Counted from the first letter of the stretch, positions 21,557 through 34,444 are shown. The stretch is DNA of 64,000 bases from Amorphophallus konjac (GCA_022559845.1 CM040126.1:46556458-46620457), one strand, 5' to 3'. A program made the numbers and translations. The notes: a model not told the origin generated them from the letters alone.

Positions 21557-24500
21557 ATGAGCATTTGGTTATCTTCAGGTGCTTCTCCTTTATTTGCACC
21601 ATTCACTGGAACTGTCCCTTATCTGAATGACACTAATTTCACTGAATGGAAACAAAGAGTACTATTTACTTTAGGGTGCATGGATTTAGATTTATCTTTG
21701 CGTGAGGGAAAACCAGCTCCACTTACAGCAGAAAGTACATAGGAACAGAAGACTCACTTTGAGAAATGGGAAAGATCCAACCGTTTGTGCCTATTATTCT
21801 TACAGGGACATGTAGGTCAAAACATTAAGGGATATATCCCTGAGCAGGCCACAGCTAGTGGATTTTTAAAGGCTATTGAAGAACAATTCATCAGTTCTGA
21901 TAAAGTAAAGGCTAGCACCTTAATGGCTAAGCTTTCCTCAATAAAATACACTGGCAGTGATAGCATTAGAGAACATATTATAATGATGAGAGACATTGCA
22001 TTTCAGCTTAATGCAATGGAGGTTACCATTTCAGATACATTCCTTGTCCACTTTATTTTCAACTCTCTTCCAAATGAGTATGAGGCCTTTAAGATCTCAT
22101 ACAACACACATCAGGCTAAATGGTCACCAAATGAATTGATGACCATGTGTGTTTAGGAGGAGGAGAGGTTGAGAGGGGAGAGAAATTAAGTTACTAACTT
22201 CTCCTCTCATAAAGGAAGTGGAAGTTCTGGAAAGCACAAGAGTGTTCAGAAGAAGGACAAGAAGAAGCACAATAAGAAAGAAAAGGGCAAAGGCAAAGAA
22301 AAAGAAAAAGAAAAGAAATGCTTCTTCTGTCATGAACCTGGACACATTAAGAAAGAGTGCTTGAAATTCAAGGGATGGTTTGAAAATAAAAGTAATCTCT
22401 CATCTTATGTTTGCTATGAATCTCATTTAGTAAATATTCCAAATGATACATGGTGGATTGACTCAGGTTCTACTGTGCATGTTGTCATTTCTATGCAGAG
22501 ATTCGTATTCCAAAAGCCTATAAATAAGGGTGAGCAATGCATCTTCTCAGGAAATAGGACGCGCTCACAAGTGAAGGCTATTGGAACTTATAGGATCATT
22601 TTGAGTTCTAGATATGTTCTAGATTTGAAAGACACTTTTTATGTACCTTCTTTTAGTAGAAATTTAGTTTCAGTATCAAAACTTGCTTCAGAAGGTTTTC
22701 ATGTTAGTTTTGGAAACTCTATAGTTGAATTAATGAATGATTCTGTTGTTATTGGTACTGGTTATATATCTGATGGTTTATATAAATTATGTCTTAGTAA
22801 TGTGAATGAACAATCCTTGAATACCCTGCATACTTCAGTTTCTATTGGCAACAAGCGTGGTAGAGTTAATGAAAATTCATCCATGTTGTGGCATAGGAGA
22901 TTAGGGCATATCTCCATTAAGAGGCTTAAGAGGTTAGTGGGAGAAGGAGTGTTGCACACTTTAGATTTCACTGACTTTGAGACTTGTGTTGATTGCATAA
23001 AGGGAAAGCAAACACACACGCCGAATAAAGATGCCACTAGAAGTTCTAAACTTTTAGAAATAATTCACACTGATATCTGTGGTCCCTTTTCACCCTGTCT
23101 TACTGGTGAGCGATACTTTGCCACATTCATTGATGACTACTCTAGATATATGTATCTCTATCTACTTCTTGAAAAGGCAGATGTTTTCAATGCCTTTAAA
23201 GATTTTAAGAATGAGGTAGAGAAACAATCAGGAAAATCTATTAAGGTAGTCAGATCTGATAGGGGTGGTGAGTATTATGGTAGGTATACAGAGATGGGAC
23301 AGAGGCCTGGACCATTAGCTAGGTTCCTTAAAGAAGAGGGTATTGTACCTCAGTACACTACTCCTGGCATTCCTTATCAGAATGGGGTTGCAGAAAGAAG
23401 GAACCGAATGCTTAAAGAAATGGTTAGGACAATGTTAAGTCACTCTACCCTTCCTTTATCTTTGTGGGGGGAGGCCTTAAAGACAGCTGTACATATTTTG
23501 AATAAGGTTCCTACTAAAGCTGTTCCTAAAACTCCCTATGAGTCGTGGAGTGGTAGGAAACCTTCTGTGAGCTATATGCGCACTTGGGGATGTCCAGCTG
23601 AGGCCAGACCATATAACCCACAAGAAAAGGCTTTTGATCCTTGGACAACTAGTGGATTCTTCATTGGTTATCCGGAAAGATCAAAAGGGTGCAGATTCTA
23701 TTGTACATCACATGTTCCCATCATTATAGAAACAGATAAGGCAAGGTTTCTTGAGGATGGCGGAGTCAGTGGGAGTAGACCTTCTTGAGAGATTTCTTTT
23801 GATGAGTTACAGGATCCGGTTGAAATACCTGTGACAACTGATAACTTTGTTCCCATATTCATTCCTCAGAATGATATTCAGAGGGAACAAGAAGTTATAG
23901 TTGGTCCACCTCAAGTGGCTCCAGAGCCAGAAGATGCTGTAATTGTTGACCAACCACCTCCTCAGGTGAATCAGGGGCCAACACTACGCAGATCTGAGAG
24001 AGTTAGGAGACCTGCCATATCTGATGAGTTTTTGGTATACCTACAGAAGGATAATACAGACATGGGTGACATTGATGATCTAGTGACATTTTCACAAGCC
24101 ATGAAAAGTGAAAAGTCCACCTATTGGTTTGAAGCCATGAAGGAAGAGCTTGACTCAATGGCTAAAAAATTAAGTCTGGGACCTCGTTGACTTGCCTAAA
24201 GGGTCCAAACTTATTGGATGCAAATGGGTATTCAAAACTAAAGTGAACTCTAAAGGTAAAGTTGAGAGACATAAGGCCAGATTGGTGGCTAAAGGTTTCA
24301 CTCAGAGGGAGGGCATTGACTATGATGAGACATTCTCTCCAGTTTCTAAGAAGCTCTCATTCAGGTTAGTCATAGCCTTAGTAGCTCATTTTGATTTAGA
24401 GTTACACCAAATAGATGTGAAAACAGCATTTCTCAATGGGGACCTAGATAAAGAAGTGTATATGGAGCAACCTCAGGGGTTTCATGCTAAGGGAAAAGAA

Positions 24501-25657
24501 CACTTGGTATGTAAATTAAAGAAATCCATTTATGGACTTAAGCAAGCCTCCCGTCAATGGTTCATAAAGTTTAGTGAAATCATTTTATCCTTTGGGTTTA
24601 AGGAAAACATCATTGATGAATGTTTATACCTAAAGGTCAGTGGAGTAAATTCATTATCTTACTTTTGTATGTGGATGATATCTTGCTTGCCAGTAGTGAT
24701 CTTGGTTTGTTGCATGAAACTAAGGCTTTTCTTTCTAAGAACTTTGAGATGAAGGATATGGGTGATGCCTGTTATGTCTTAGGTATTGAGATCACCAGAG
24801 ATAGACCTTCAGGTACACTTGGTCTTTCTCAAAAAGTTTACATCTCAAAGATCTTGGAAAGGTTCAACATGCAATTCTGTGCACCCGATAAAGTACCCAT
24901 TGTGAAAGGAGATAAATTCAGTGATTTGCAATGTCCTAAGAATGACTTAGAAAGGAAGCAGATGGAGCTCATTCCTTATGTTTCAGCAGTTGCGAGCCTG
25001 ATGTACCTTCAGACTTGTACACGTCCAGATATTACTTTTGCTGTGGGTATACTTAGTAGGTACCAAAGTAACCCAGGTTTGGATCATTGGAAGGCTGCCA
25101 AGAAAGTCATGCGCTATTTGAAAGGGACTATGGATTATTTGCTCACTTACAGGAGCTCAGATCAGTTGGAGGTCATTGTATATTCTGATGCTGATTTTGG
25201 TGGCTGCCTTGACACGAGGAAGTCTACTACATGCTATATCTTCCTCTTGGCAGGGGGAGCCATTACTTGGTGTAGTGAGAAACAGAGTATTACAGTGACT
25301 TCCACTATGGCAGCTGAGTTCATTGCTTGTTTTGAGGCTAGTGGACAGGCCATTCAGTTGCAGAACTTGCTCACAGGTCTACCATTTATTGATTTCATCT
25401 CAAGACCTATCAAGATTTACTGTGACAATTCCGCTGCGATCTTCTTATCTAAGAATAATAAGGCATCCAAGGGTGGTAGAGCATTGGATATTAAGTATTT
25501 TGCTCTTAGAGATAGAGTAAAGAATCATGAAGTGTCTATAGAACATATTGGGACAGATCTTATGATTGTTGACCCACTCACTAAGGGACTACCTGCTAGC
25601 ACCTTTTGTAGTCATGTGATTAAGATGGGTCTTGTTAGTTCTCTTGATATGTTATGA
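21557..25657 (+). pseudogene. copia gag-pol polyprotein, broken
   Basis: The ATG at 21557 is the last in-frame start before the capsid motif (NFTEWKQRVLFTLGCMDL). The zinc knuckle [14 protein letters not shown] is at 22318-22359. Protease ([11 protein letters not shown]) is near 22450-22482. Integrase has its HHCC zinc site at 22888-23000 (WHRRLGH...CVDC) and the core residues in [16 protein letters not shown] and QNGVAERRN (23070-23405). RT reads DVKTAFLNGDL (24414-24446) and YVDDILLA (24666-24690). RNase H reads YSDADFGGC (25180-25206) to KGLPAST. In-frame stops lie at 21740, 22154, 22187 and 23786, and frameshifts near 24168 and 24640. The polyprotein would build the particle and copy the element; here it cannot be made whole. 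Confidence 0.9.
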
Positions 25658-26120
25658 CACTTACAGTTATTTGTGATCACATTTATATCATGATTCTTCT
25701 TTTGTTTTCTGCCTATTCCATTTGTTGTATATACATGTTGGTTATGGATTATGGTTGGCAGAATGTATGCTTAAGTGGTGACCAGTAGATAAATATTAAG
25801 TTTGAGTTTATCTATTAATTCAGTTTCAGTGTTCAGTTGTAGTAAGTTGGTGGCATTGTGGTACATGGAAGGTGATGTGTGATTAGAATGCATTTACCGC
25901 CATGACTCGTGTCATTTGATTTACTATACTTGAATTTCTTCAGATTCTATCAACTGGAACGGTGTGTGGTTTTGTTTTAATCATGCGCGCATGTATCGTG
26001 TTTTTCCCTTCAGGTGTAGGCCCACAATCAAATCTTCAAGTGTCTTTTAAACTATATGTATGTCTATGTTATATGTATGTTTTCAAAAGGAAGATTTGGT
26101 ATGTTTGTGACAAGATGGAT
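25658..26120 (+). other. 3' non-coding part of the plus-strand copia
   Basis: This is AT- and T-rich sequence between the end of RNase H and the polypurine tract. It contains no open frame of note and no env-like motif. Confidence 0.6.
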
Positions 26121-26132
26121 CAAGTGGGAGAA
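26121..26132 (+). other. polypurine tract of the plus-strand copia
   Basis: CAAGTGGGAGAA sits directly before the TG of the 3' LTR. AAGTGGGAGA-type tracts are usual in plant copia elements. Confidence 0.8.
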
Positions 26133-26499
26133 TGTTGGGTTTAATCCTAATATTATGGTCCACTTGTCATTGGGCCACACACACTTAAACACACTATTAA
26201 GTCCAGTTAAAGGAATATGTTAATGGGCTGAACCCATTCAGTGCCCATTAGGATCCTGTTATATATGGGTGGGATCCTGCTTAAGCCCAATTGGGACTGG
26301 TCCCTCCTCTCTACATTAGTGTGCAACTCCCCATTAGGTTACACACACACATATACAGTACGTGAGATAGAGAGAGGAAACCAGCGGGAGAACGTGGTTC
26401 CGTTGCTCTCTTCCCGGCGTTCGTGACCGTGGATCATCTTCCTCGACGTCTTCCTTCTCGTGGTGGGATGGCTTCCACTTCAGGTACACATCCCCAATA
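26133..26499 (+). repeat. 3' LTR of the plus-strand copia
   Basis: This 367-bp copy of the 5' LTR ends in CCCCAATA instead of CCCCAACA, a C-to-T change in the terminal CA. A 4-bp expansion (ATAT) occurs in the GTTATATATGGGTGGG segment. Confidence 0.92.
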
Positions 26500-26504
26500 A
26501 TCCC

Positions 26505-26919
26505 GACTCTGCGTCGACTCCGGGTTAGGGGATCGAGGTCACGCCCAACTGCTTCCGCTATCAAATACGTGTATTTTTGTTCTGTAGATATGAGTGTTGT
26601 CTTCGAGTGCCGTGGGCATCCTCGCTGTTCCACTTCCGCTGACAAGGTATAGTCTTATACTTTGATTATATATGATTTTTGTTATCATGTATTGACTCGG
26701 GGTTAGCAACAAATGTAATCATCGAGATCAAAGGGAAGCACGACAAATTACACAGACATTGTGCTGTTCGAACACCACTCTGTTTCCAACATCTTGATGC
26801 GCTTCACGTCATACATATATAAATGTGATGATGCATGCATTTGAATTGGATCATACATAAGCCGCAGCCAACAGAAGATCTTTTTTTCTTTCGGCGTGAT
26901 CGCGGCATAACTATATATG
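26505..26919. other. right flank of the copia insertion, nothing recognised
   Basis: With the copia removed this joins 18664-19347. It begins GACTCTGCGTCGACTCCGGG and becomes AT-rich. I see no coding motif. Confidence 0.4.
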
Positions 26920-27153
26920 TAATATAGGGGTTAGAAATCCGTAGTTATCGCTACACGTATGGCCACTATTATAAGAACAAGAGCCGAGTGTGAATTAGCT
27001 AGAGCCAGACCAACGGTTTCGTCTTTTGCTGACGGGTTAGGGGGAACCCACATCATGTGATCATTTCCTACCTCGGACTCTTGGGTTCATGCATGCCTGC
27101 AGCTTCATGGCAGAATGAAACTAGCTAGTTGATAAGGTTAAGAGTAGTCCTAC

Positions 27154-27192
<39 letters not shown>

Positions 27193-27620
27193 CAAAGATA
27201 AAAAGTGAGAATAAAGTATGATATACTCTTCTCCAGTTTCGTTTTGAAATTCTGAGTTGATGGCCAAATTAATGATTTTAACAATTGATGATTTTAAGAC
27301 GTGTCAAACTTAAACTTATAGAGGAAGACTTTTTAGGGTATCTATAGGAGGAAAACCTCAGGGCGCGCAGTTTGCCATCCCATGCATGGATGGTCAATTC
27401 CCACTCGTCTTTTGTTTATCTTATTCGTGATACCAATCCTCCACGTCTCTTTAATTGCCTCCTTAATTAATTAGCCCTTTTTTCTCTTTTGATGTTGATT
27501 CACTAATCCAGGAGATTTGATGTCTTAATCACATTCCATTAAATTGCCTTTTGCCAACCATGATAAGGCTTTTAATGTTAATAGGCATGGGTTAGTTCGA
27601 ATATCACTTTCGGCGGTACC
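26920..27620. repeat. diverged duplicated non-coding unit 1, second part
   Basis: GGGGTTAGAAATCCGTAGTT (26927-26946) recurs at 36629 with the same flanks and, more altered, at 41262. Further on, 'TTGATAAGGTTAAGAG' (27129-27144), the block around 27356-27410 and the ATTAATTAGCCC...TTGATTCACTAA stretch (27470-27510) also have counterparts in the same order near 37040-37250 and 41710-41850. The units are much diverged, with indels and a microsatellite. No shared open frame is seen. Confidence 0.55.
27153..27192. repeat. (TA)n(GA)n microsatellite
   Basis: About 19 bp of alternating TA is followed by about 20 bp of GA. Confidence 0.9.
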
Positions 27621-27988
27621 ACAGGGATCGTTTTCAGGAAACCTCAAGTGGTGAATACCTTATATATATATTATGATCAATCATATATATCTAGCTGTGC
27701 CATTAAACGCATAACATTAACATAATGTTTCAAGAGCCCAAAGGGTAGGAATTAACAACTTCGGACGTCGCAGATTTGTGAAGAGTCCGGCCGACCCATG
27801 CATCGCTGGTCCCTGCTGAGGGGAAACCCTACGAGTTACCAAAGGCCGGTTTAATTAGCTGACCTCAAAGAGAGAATGATAAAAAGATTACTATTAAAAA
27901 ATGTAAGTGACTTTCACGGATAATGAAAATGGATGGAGACCCGTCAAAAAAGGCCGACATATTATTATATACAGGTGTGCGAGTATAA
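27621..27988. other. intergenic stretch, nothing recognised
   Basis: AT-rich with a GC-richer part near 27770-27850. There is no repeat, terminal structure or coding motif that I can support. Confidence 0.4.
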
Positions 27989-28440
27989 CACTATAAGAAA
28001 AAATAATATTAGCGACGAATTTGTTACGATGAAATAATATGTTATTATTTTGAGATGTATTAATGATAGGAAAAAAATCTGTCACAATATTGTGGAGTGC
28101 GTGTTTTTTGAGACGTATTAACGACGGATCATTTCCGTCACAAATTTAACGACATAATAAACACAAACTTCTTCCGCCGTAACCCGTGGACATAAATTGG
28201 CGACGGATTAGCGATGAAATACCCCCATCGTAAAATAAACAGATAGATTAGCGACGGACTTTTTTCCGTTGCAAAAATTCTTGTACTTTAGAGATGGAAG
28301 CGAGTCCGTAGCAAAATTGTTTGAACTATAGCGACGGATTAGCGACATAATGATTTCTGTCGCAACAATTCTTGTAATTTAGAGACGAAAACAAGTCCAA
28401 CGCAAAAATTCTTATACTGGATTAAAGAGGGAATGTTATC
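27989..28440. mobile_element. CACTA element end (left terminus)
   Basis: CACTATAAGAAAAAATAATA at 27989 is a CACTA terminal repeat. It is followed by GCGACGGATTAGCGA-type subterminal repeats to about 28430. It shares a run of about 35 bp around GAGTGCGTGTTTTTTGAGAC (28094-28113) with the element at 45706, so the two belong to one family. I could not find a matching right end, so the element is truncated or its right end has decayed. Confidence 0.7.
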
Positions 28441-28469
28441 GACTACAAATAACAAAATATTACCCAGTA

Positions 28470-29345
28470 TCTGCATTTTGATCAGATTTTGATCGAGAGG
28501 AAATTTAACATTCAGATCTTAATCATATTTGTAGATCGGAATCAAATTTAAACGATCGGATCTTGATCAAGTTTAGATCCAACGGTCAGATTTTGATTGA
28601 GAACAAATGCAACAGTCGGATCTTGATCAGTTTTAGATCCGAAGTAAATCTAACGCTCGAATCTTGATCAAACTTAAATCTAACAGTAAGATTTTGATTC
28701 GGAGTAAATCCAATGACCGGGAGTTGATGAGATTTCGATTGAGAGCAAATCAAATGATAGGGTCTTGATCAACTTTTAGATCGGGAGTAAATCCAACGAT
28801 CGAACCTATCGAAAAAAAATAAATCCGACGATCGAATCTTGATCAGCTTTACATTGGAAATAAATCCAACAATCAAATCTTGATCAAACTTTAGTTCAAC
28901 AGCCAGATTTTGGTCGAGAGCAAATCTAATTGTTGGATCATGATCAAACCTAACTCTAATGATCAAATCTTGATCAAACTTACGTGCAACCATCGGATCT
29001 ATCAAAGTTAAATCTAACTGTCAAATTTTGATCGGGAGCAAAATCTAATAATCAGATCTTTATGTAACTTAAATTATCCAAAGGTTGGATCTTAATCGGG
29101 AGCAAATTCAATAGTCGAATCTTAATCGATAGCATCTCCAATAGTCAGATTTTGATCGGATTAAATTAATTCAATAGTCAGATCTGGATCAAACTTACAT
29201 CCAACGGTTGGATTTTGAGCAAACTTAAATCGAATGGTCAGATTTCGATTGGGAGTAAGATTGAATAGTCGGATCTTGATCTTTGTTAAATCTAATGGTC
29301 GGATCTTAATCGAGAGGATATCTAACAATTTGATCTTCATAAATT
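28470..29345. repeat. 30-bp minisatellite array, degenerate
   Basis: Units run on the pattern GGATCTTGATCAAACTTAAA then TCCAAC, mostly 30 bp long with some of 40-41 bp that carry an extra GGGAGTAAAT insert. About 27 or more units fit in 870 bp. Because 30 is a multiple of three, one minus-strand frame stays open and reads as repeats of FDQDLI; this is a consequence of the unit length, not a gene. The array begins just after the CACTA subterminal repeats. Confidence 0.75.
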
Positions 29346-29805
29346 AAGTTGACTAAGGTATCGTTTGCAATGTCATCAACCAAGAAATTTAAGGAAGTAC
29401 AATATAATCAATATTTAGAAAATCTTTCTTTCAAGATTAACCTTAAAGGCATCGTTTGCAATGCCGTAATTTTTATCAAATTTTGATCACACTTAATACA
29501 ATGGTTGGATCTTGATCAAACTTAAATCCAACAGTCAGATCTTAATCAAACTTAAATCGAATGATCAGATTTTGATCTAGAGTAAGATCGAATAGTCGAA
29601 TCTTGATCTTAGTTAAATCTTACGATTAGATCTTAATTGGGAGGATATTCAATAGTCATATCTTCGTAAAGTTGAGTAGAGTATCGTTTGCAACGTCGTT
29701 AACCAAGAAATATAATGGAGTATAATATAATCGGTATTTAGAATTGTTTTCCTTGGAAATTAATGTAAAGGCATCATTTACAATGTTGTCATTTTTGTTT
29801 ATTAT
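29346..29805. repeat. higher-order duplication of the minisatellite edge
   Basis: A segment of about 115 bp starting TATCGTTTGCAATGTC (29359) recurs from 29682 with a period of 323 bp. Between the copies lie more 30-bp units (29465-29670). The array therefore grew as a block as well as by single units. Confidence 0.65.
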
Positions 29806-30909
29806 GTTATCTTTAATACACATTTATTTCTATAACAATTGTCATTATAATAATTATGAGATTATATATATATATATTATAATGATTATTAAATACTAAT
29901 AACTAATTGTAGACTATTGTATATGATTGTTTATTTTATTTATTTAGTAGTTTTCAAAGCATATATTTTATTTTTTTATTTATTTACTAATTTTTAATGC
30001 ATGTATATAATTAAAATAATAAGTATGCACGTATATATTATTATAATGATAAATAGTAGTAACTAATTGTAGTTTTAGTGTTTTTGTTATTACTATTTAA
30101 TAATATATATCTACATTTATGCACGGGAGGATCGCACTTTAGTAGTCTCCAGTAAGAGATTGCCACGTGTCCCACTAATTCTCCTCCTTTATTTTATTTT
30201 ATTTTATTTAACCTCTTCAGTCAGTTTCAGATACAAGCTAGGTTGCGCAGACAGTTACAACGTTTAGCACACTATATGTTGTATTTATCCATGTAGTGCG
30301 TGTTATTATATGTTTCTGCTCAACACACTGCGTATTAATTATAAGTTGGAACGTAAATATATAGATACAACACTGATCGAGTGCATAAATACATTGTTGT
30401 GGGTAGATGTACATCTACATTTCTCCGTGCTCACGAGTGTTCTACGACATTCTCATGCGAGGCAACGTCTCATTCCACTGACCGAATTCTCTGCATATAT
30501 GCCCCTCGCTCCCAACCAAGATTATTTATATATACATATCAGCATCAATATTATTGGGCAAGAAGTGGAAATTCCAATCTAAAACCATTAATTGTACGTC
30601 GTAGTTTACTTAGGACACCTTTCATGGGGATCTGATCAACGTGGCCGGTCGTCACTAATTTGGTGGGACTCCAAAATATTCGTCTTTATATGCATTGTCG
30701 TGGTTGCTAGGTAGAGTATATATATATATATTATATATGTATATATATATAAAAGAAACCCCACGAAGAATAGAAGACAAGAGAGAGGGTGGGGGGGAGG
30801 GGGCCGGCTCCACCGCTGTGTTAATTAATGCTGAAATAATCCCATGTTGTTCCTGGGCCGTACGTACGTGATCACTCACTCCATAACCCCTTGTTGGCCT
30901 GACCGCGCG
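29806..30909. other. AT-rich intergenic stretch
   Basis: Very AT-rich, with runs of TA and TTTATTTTA repeats. A purine-rich patch (30775-30805) and short TA microsatellites near 30717-30750 are the only features. Two overlapping frames at 30310-30635 have no motif. Confidence 0.5.
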
Positions 30910-31244
30910 ACCTCAGCCACAAGTTCTCCCTTTGGTTGGGAAAGCGGTCGAGTCCTTTGAAGAAAGGTGCACCCCGGCCGTACGTAGTGCAAGGGGGGCT
31001 AAACAGTACCACTCGGCTCTTCCATTATTAGTAGTACTGCCAATAATTGTCAAGGCATATACGTATATATATACATATATGGCTTAATTTGCGGGCGTGG
31101 GCTGTGTGCACGGTGGGCAGATATGCCATGTGAGGACGTAATTATTACGGTGGGCAGAGATGCGCCGTGTGTGATCAGTTGATGTCCCGCCTTCTGTGAG
31201 GCCACGCCCAGCCAATTCCTTAAAATTTCCTTCTTATTGTCCAG

Positions 31245-31286
<42 letters not shown>

Positions 31287-31400
31287 TCCAAGAAATTAAG
31301 ATGGCCGAGACATGCAGGACGCTCGTGATATCCAGCATGTCAACGCAGCTGGTACATCACATCGTGAGATGAGCGACTCCAAAACCCTCCCTTTCGTCAT
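30910..31400. repeat. diverged duplicated non-coding unit 2 (partial)
   Basis: In order it shares with units 3 and 4 a 'GGTTGGGAAAGCGGTCGAGT' block (30934-30953; compare 32560-32579 and 38697-38716), a 'GGTGGGCAGATATGCC' block (31111-31126), the GATGCGCC...TGATCAGTTG block (31159-31180), and 'AAGATGGCC...CCAGCATGTCAACGCAGCTGG' (31299-31350; compare 33000-33035 and 39067-39118). The second half of the unit seen at 36.6 and 41.2 kb is not present after it. Confidence 0.65.
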
Positions 31401-32130
31401 GAACAATAGGTACTGTACAGCTGGAAACTGCGCGCTACCTTAATTTTTCCTCTACTAATTAATTTAGTTGTTTCTTTAGCTAATATATACTTCCACACAT
31501 CAAACAGGCCGGGCTAATGTACGTAACTCGCTGGAAGGTTGTTTATTTCATAAATAAGATAGATTAAGAAACATTAAACATTGTTAATGTACATTCTTTA
31601 TCGATCCTAAACTAAAGTTCGAATTAATTTGCACCAGGGAACATTCAAGAAACACGAACGTCATATAGTCTACGTGCTAATTAATTAAATTAATATTGCA
31701 GAGTGTTTTCCACTGGTCTGAGTCTGGATGCATGCGTCTCACCCAACCAAAACGAATCGAATGGAAAGATCTAGTGAAAAGGCGAATAATCTCAATTTTG
31801 AAATTTCACTTGACAATTAATTATGATACGTACGCAGAGATAATTAATTAATGAAACGTGGGATCCAGGCACCCTCACGGCGGAGGCGATGCATCAATCC
31901 TAGCCATTTCTCTGCGTTTGATCGATCGTGGTTAACCTAAAGGACAAATGCTCCACGTACAGATATGGAAGACAGGAGAGGAGCAGTCTTGCCGAAAGAA
32001 GGATAAGTGTTCTTGATCACTAGCCACTTTTAAACTGCCGATGGGAACAAGCTCTATATATATATATATATATATGGGGGACCTGCTTGGACCTTTCTTT
32101 TTCTTGTTTTCTTTGTTTCATTGATTTGTG
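31401..32130. other. AT-rich intergenic stretch
   Basis: There is a weak match between 31507-31535 (GCCGGGCTAATGTACGTAAC) and 40709-40735 of unit 4. Otherwise nothing is recognised. A TA microsatellite lies at 32053-32075. Confidence 0.4.
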
Positions 32131-32423
32131 CCCAATATTTTGGCAACGAATCAACCACTAATTTAGTGAGTGCACGTAGCTACCAAAATGTTTCCATATC
32201 AGTAGGGGGCCGCCATCGCCCACAACCCCCATTCACCTCACTCTCGTATATAACCCATCCATCGCCATCCCGCTGCCTCCACCTCCGTCCCCTCCCTAGC
32301 TTGCACCTTCGAATCCCTACATCCTTAACTGCATGTCTGTTTGGATCAGATATGTATGAACCTCGGCCGAGAGTTGTAAATCGGTCGACATTTGCCTTGC
32401 AGTACTTTCGGCCAATCTCATCC

Positions 32424-32459
<36 letters not shown>

Positions 32460-33060
32460 CAGAGAGAGATCCATTTGATCGAACTTACTTTGAGCTGTCT
32501 TAATTAGATGACCCGGCCGGCCCCTTCTCTGTCATAGCTGTGGACACTAGCTACTTTTGGTGGGAAAGCAGTCGAGTACTTTGGAGAAAGATGCACCCTT
32601 CCTTGAGCCAGTCTTGCACTTATAATTAAGCACAGTATAATCTTAATAATTGTACCAACACACGTAATTTGGGCAACATGCATGGTCGTAAAAGCATGCA
32701 CGGTGGGTAGACACGTCAAGTGAGACCGGCCATCATGATCAAAGTGCTTTCCAATGCGCGCGCCACGTGATCGGTTGCTATCGCTGGGCGATTAATTGAA
32801 GAAGGCAGTGTCGACCGACCACCTGCTTCCAGTATGGCCACATGCATAAGCCTTCCTTTCCCCTCTGGTTTCTAATGGATGGAGGTCTGCACCATTATCG
32901 GGACATGCATGTGTTTAGGTTAATTATGCTGTTATACATACATATATATATATATATCGTGCACCTTGTAGTAATGTCCGAAATTATTCTCTAGCAAAGA
33001 TGGCCCGACACCACGCTGTCCACCACGTCAGCACACTTGCTATGTACATCACCACCCGGC
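32131..33060. repeat. diverged duplicated non-coding unit 3, first part
   Basis: This is the most complete copy of the leading half. It has the pyrimidine-rich block (32215-32340) also seen in unit 1, a CT/TA microsatellite (32428-32458), the GGGAAAGCAGTCGAGTACTT block (32561-32580), the CGCCACGTGATCGGTTGCTA block (32761-32780) and the AAGATGGCCCGACACC block (32997 on). The frame at 32121-32507 covers this but is not kept in the other copies. Confidence 0.65.
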
Positions 33061-34444
33061 CGGTCATGGTCCACCTCCAATGAAGTTGGGATGATCGACG
33101 ACGAGGAGTTCAAAACTCTCCTCTTATATATCCTCAACGGAAGATGCCACATCGATCTGCTCACGTACAGAATCCTGTGCGTATATATGCATGTGGCACT
33201 GACTATTAATTTATTAGACGAAGCATTATTAATTTTCACGACGCGATTATTAGAGAATATATATATTGGTCTTTTGATTTTTATATATTTAGAGTCTATT
33301 TCATATAGAGTCTGTGTGAAAGTTAAAAAATCATCTTATAATAATAGCGAAATCAACCCAATTAACCCGGCCCGATTAAGATGGCGTATGTACATGGAGT
33401 CGAATGAGTTGTTCTATTTTGGATGGATAGCAATAAAGTTGAGTTTTAGTCGATTTTTCTCATTCGACCATGTCTGATATCGAATGAATAATTCGACCCC
33501 GATTAGAATAGCCGGCGGACACGTTGCTCCCGCCCACACCACCCGCCCCTATCCTAACCGATAAACAAACTCGATCACCCTTACCAAACTATATATCTTT
33601 GAGGAAGTGAAAACAGCACGACCAATATTATCATCTAATTAAGCCGTACGTACACTGGAACATGCGCCCGGGGATTCAACTCTCCCCACCGGTGCTGGAT
33701 CGACGTGCGCCATCATGAGACGCTGATGTTGATAGTTTAACTCCCCCCAGCACCACCCACGGTGTTGACCTGCTGTACCCAACCCAAGTTGTCCAGTGTT
33801 TAGGTCAACGGGACACTCGAAAATGGCCATTTCTTGTCGGGGTTGACTCTGATCCAAACAACTTAACTGTCCGGCCCGGTGGTCATTCCGTTTGGAAATA
33901 CTATATGTTGGAGTGCGTACTTGTACAGACCACCCATGTGTTGTCCTCGAGGGCGTTAAAGTCGTGCGTGCATTAATTGGTCGAATCGACATTAGTTGTT
34001 GGATCGATCGTGAGCCGGAACGAGCGTTATCTTCATCTTTTGGTGTGAACTTAATTAGCATGACTAGCTAGCCTGCAGATCGACTTTGTGATTTCTACGA
34101 GTCTAATAAATAAAAGTTCTATTGATTGCAATATATAATTGAGTTGATGTGGTGTTCCTTCCATGCACATGCATGGCCAATAGAACCGCACAATTCTTTC
34201 ATTAGATTACGGACATATATGTTAATTTAACATGAATGTGCGCGCGGTGTCCCAAGAAATATTTATGCTATATAAAATGTATTCCTGATCTTGCACATAT
34301 ATTTGCACATGTATTCCACTCGCATGCAATACCTGCAGGCATGCCGGCCCCTCAAATGAAAAGTGCCGTTGCCCTCTGCAAATGTCCAGCTAGCATATAT
34401 ATTCGATCTCTTCATTGAATGAAGGCCATCCACCTAACCGATCG

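Larger units (their letters stand above)
19348..26499 (+). mobile_element. full-length Ty1/copia element (7,152 bp)
   Basis: It has LTRs at 19348-19712 and 26133-26499, a primer site at 19715, a polypurine tract at 26121 and a perfect 5-bp target duplication ATCCC (19343-19347 and 26500-26504). The domain order is that of copia: gag, zinc knuckle, protease, integrase, RT, RNase H. The two LTRs differ by about 16 substitutions and two small indels over about 365 bp, roughly 95-96% identity. The coding region is broken by at least four stops and two frameshifts, so the copy is not autonomous. Its lineage may be Tork/TAR-like, but I cannot confirm this. Confidence 0.92.

Noticed and set aside
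28769..29005. Minus-strand open frame with FDQDLI-like amino-acid repeats.
   Set aside because: It is the translation of a 30-bp minisatellite whose unit is a multiple of three. There is no start context, conservation or neighbouring gene.
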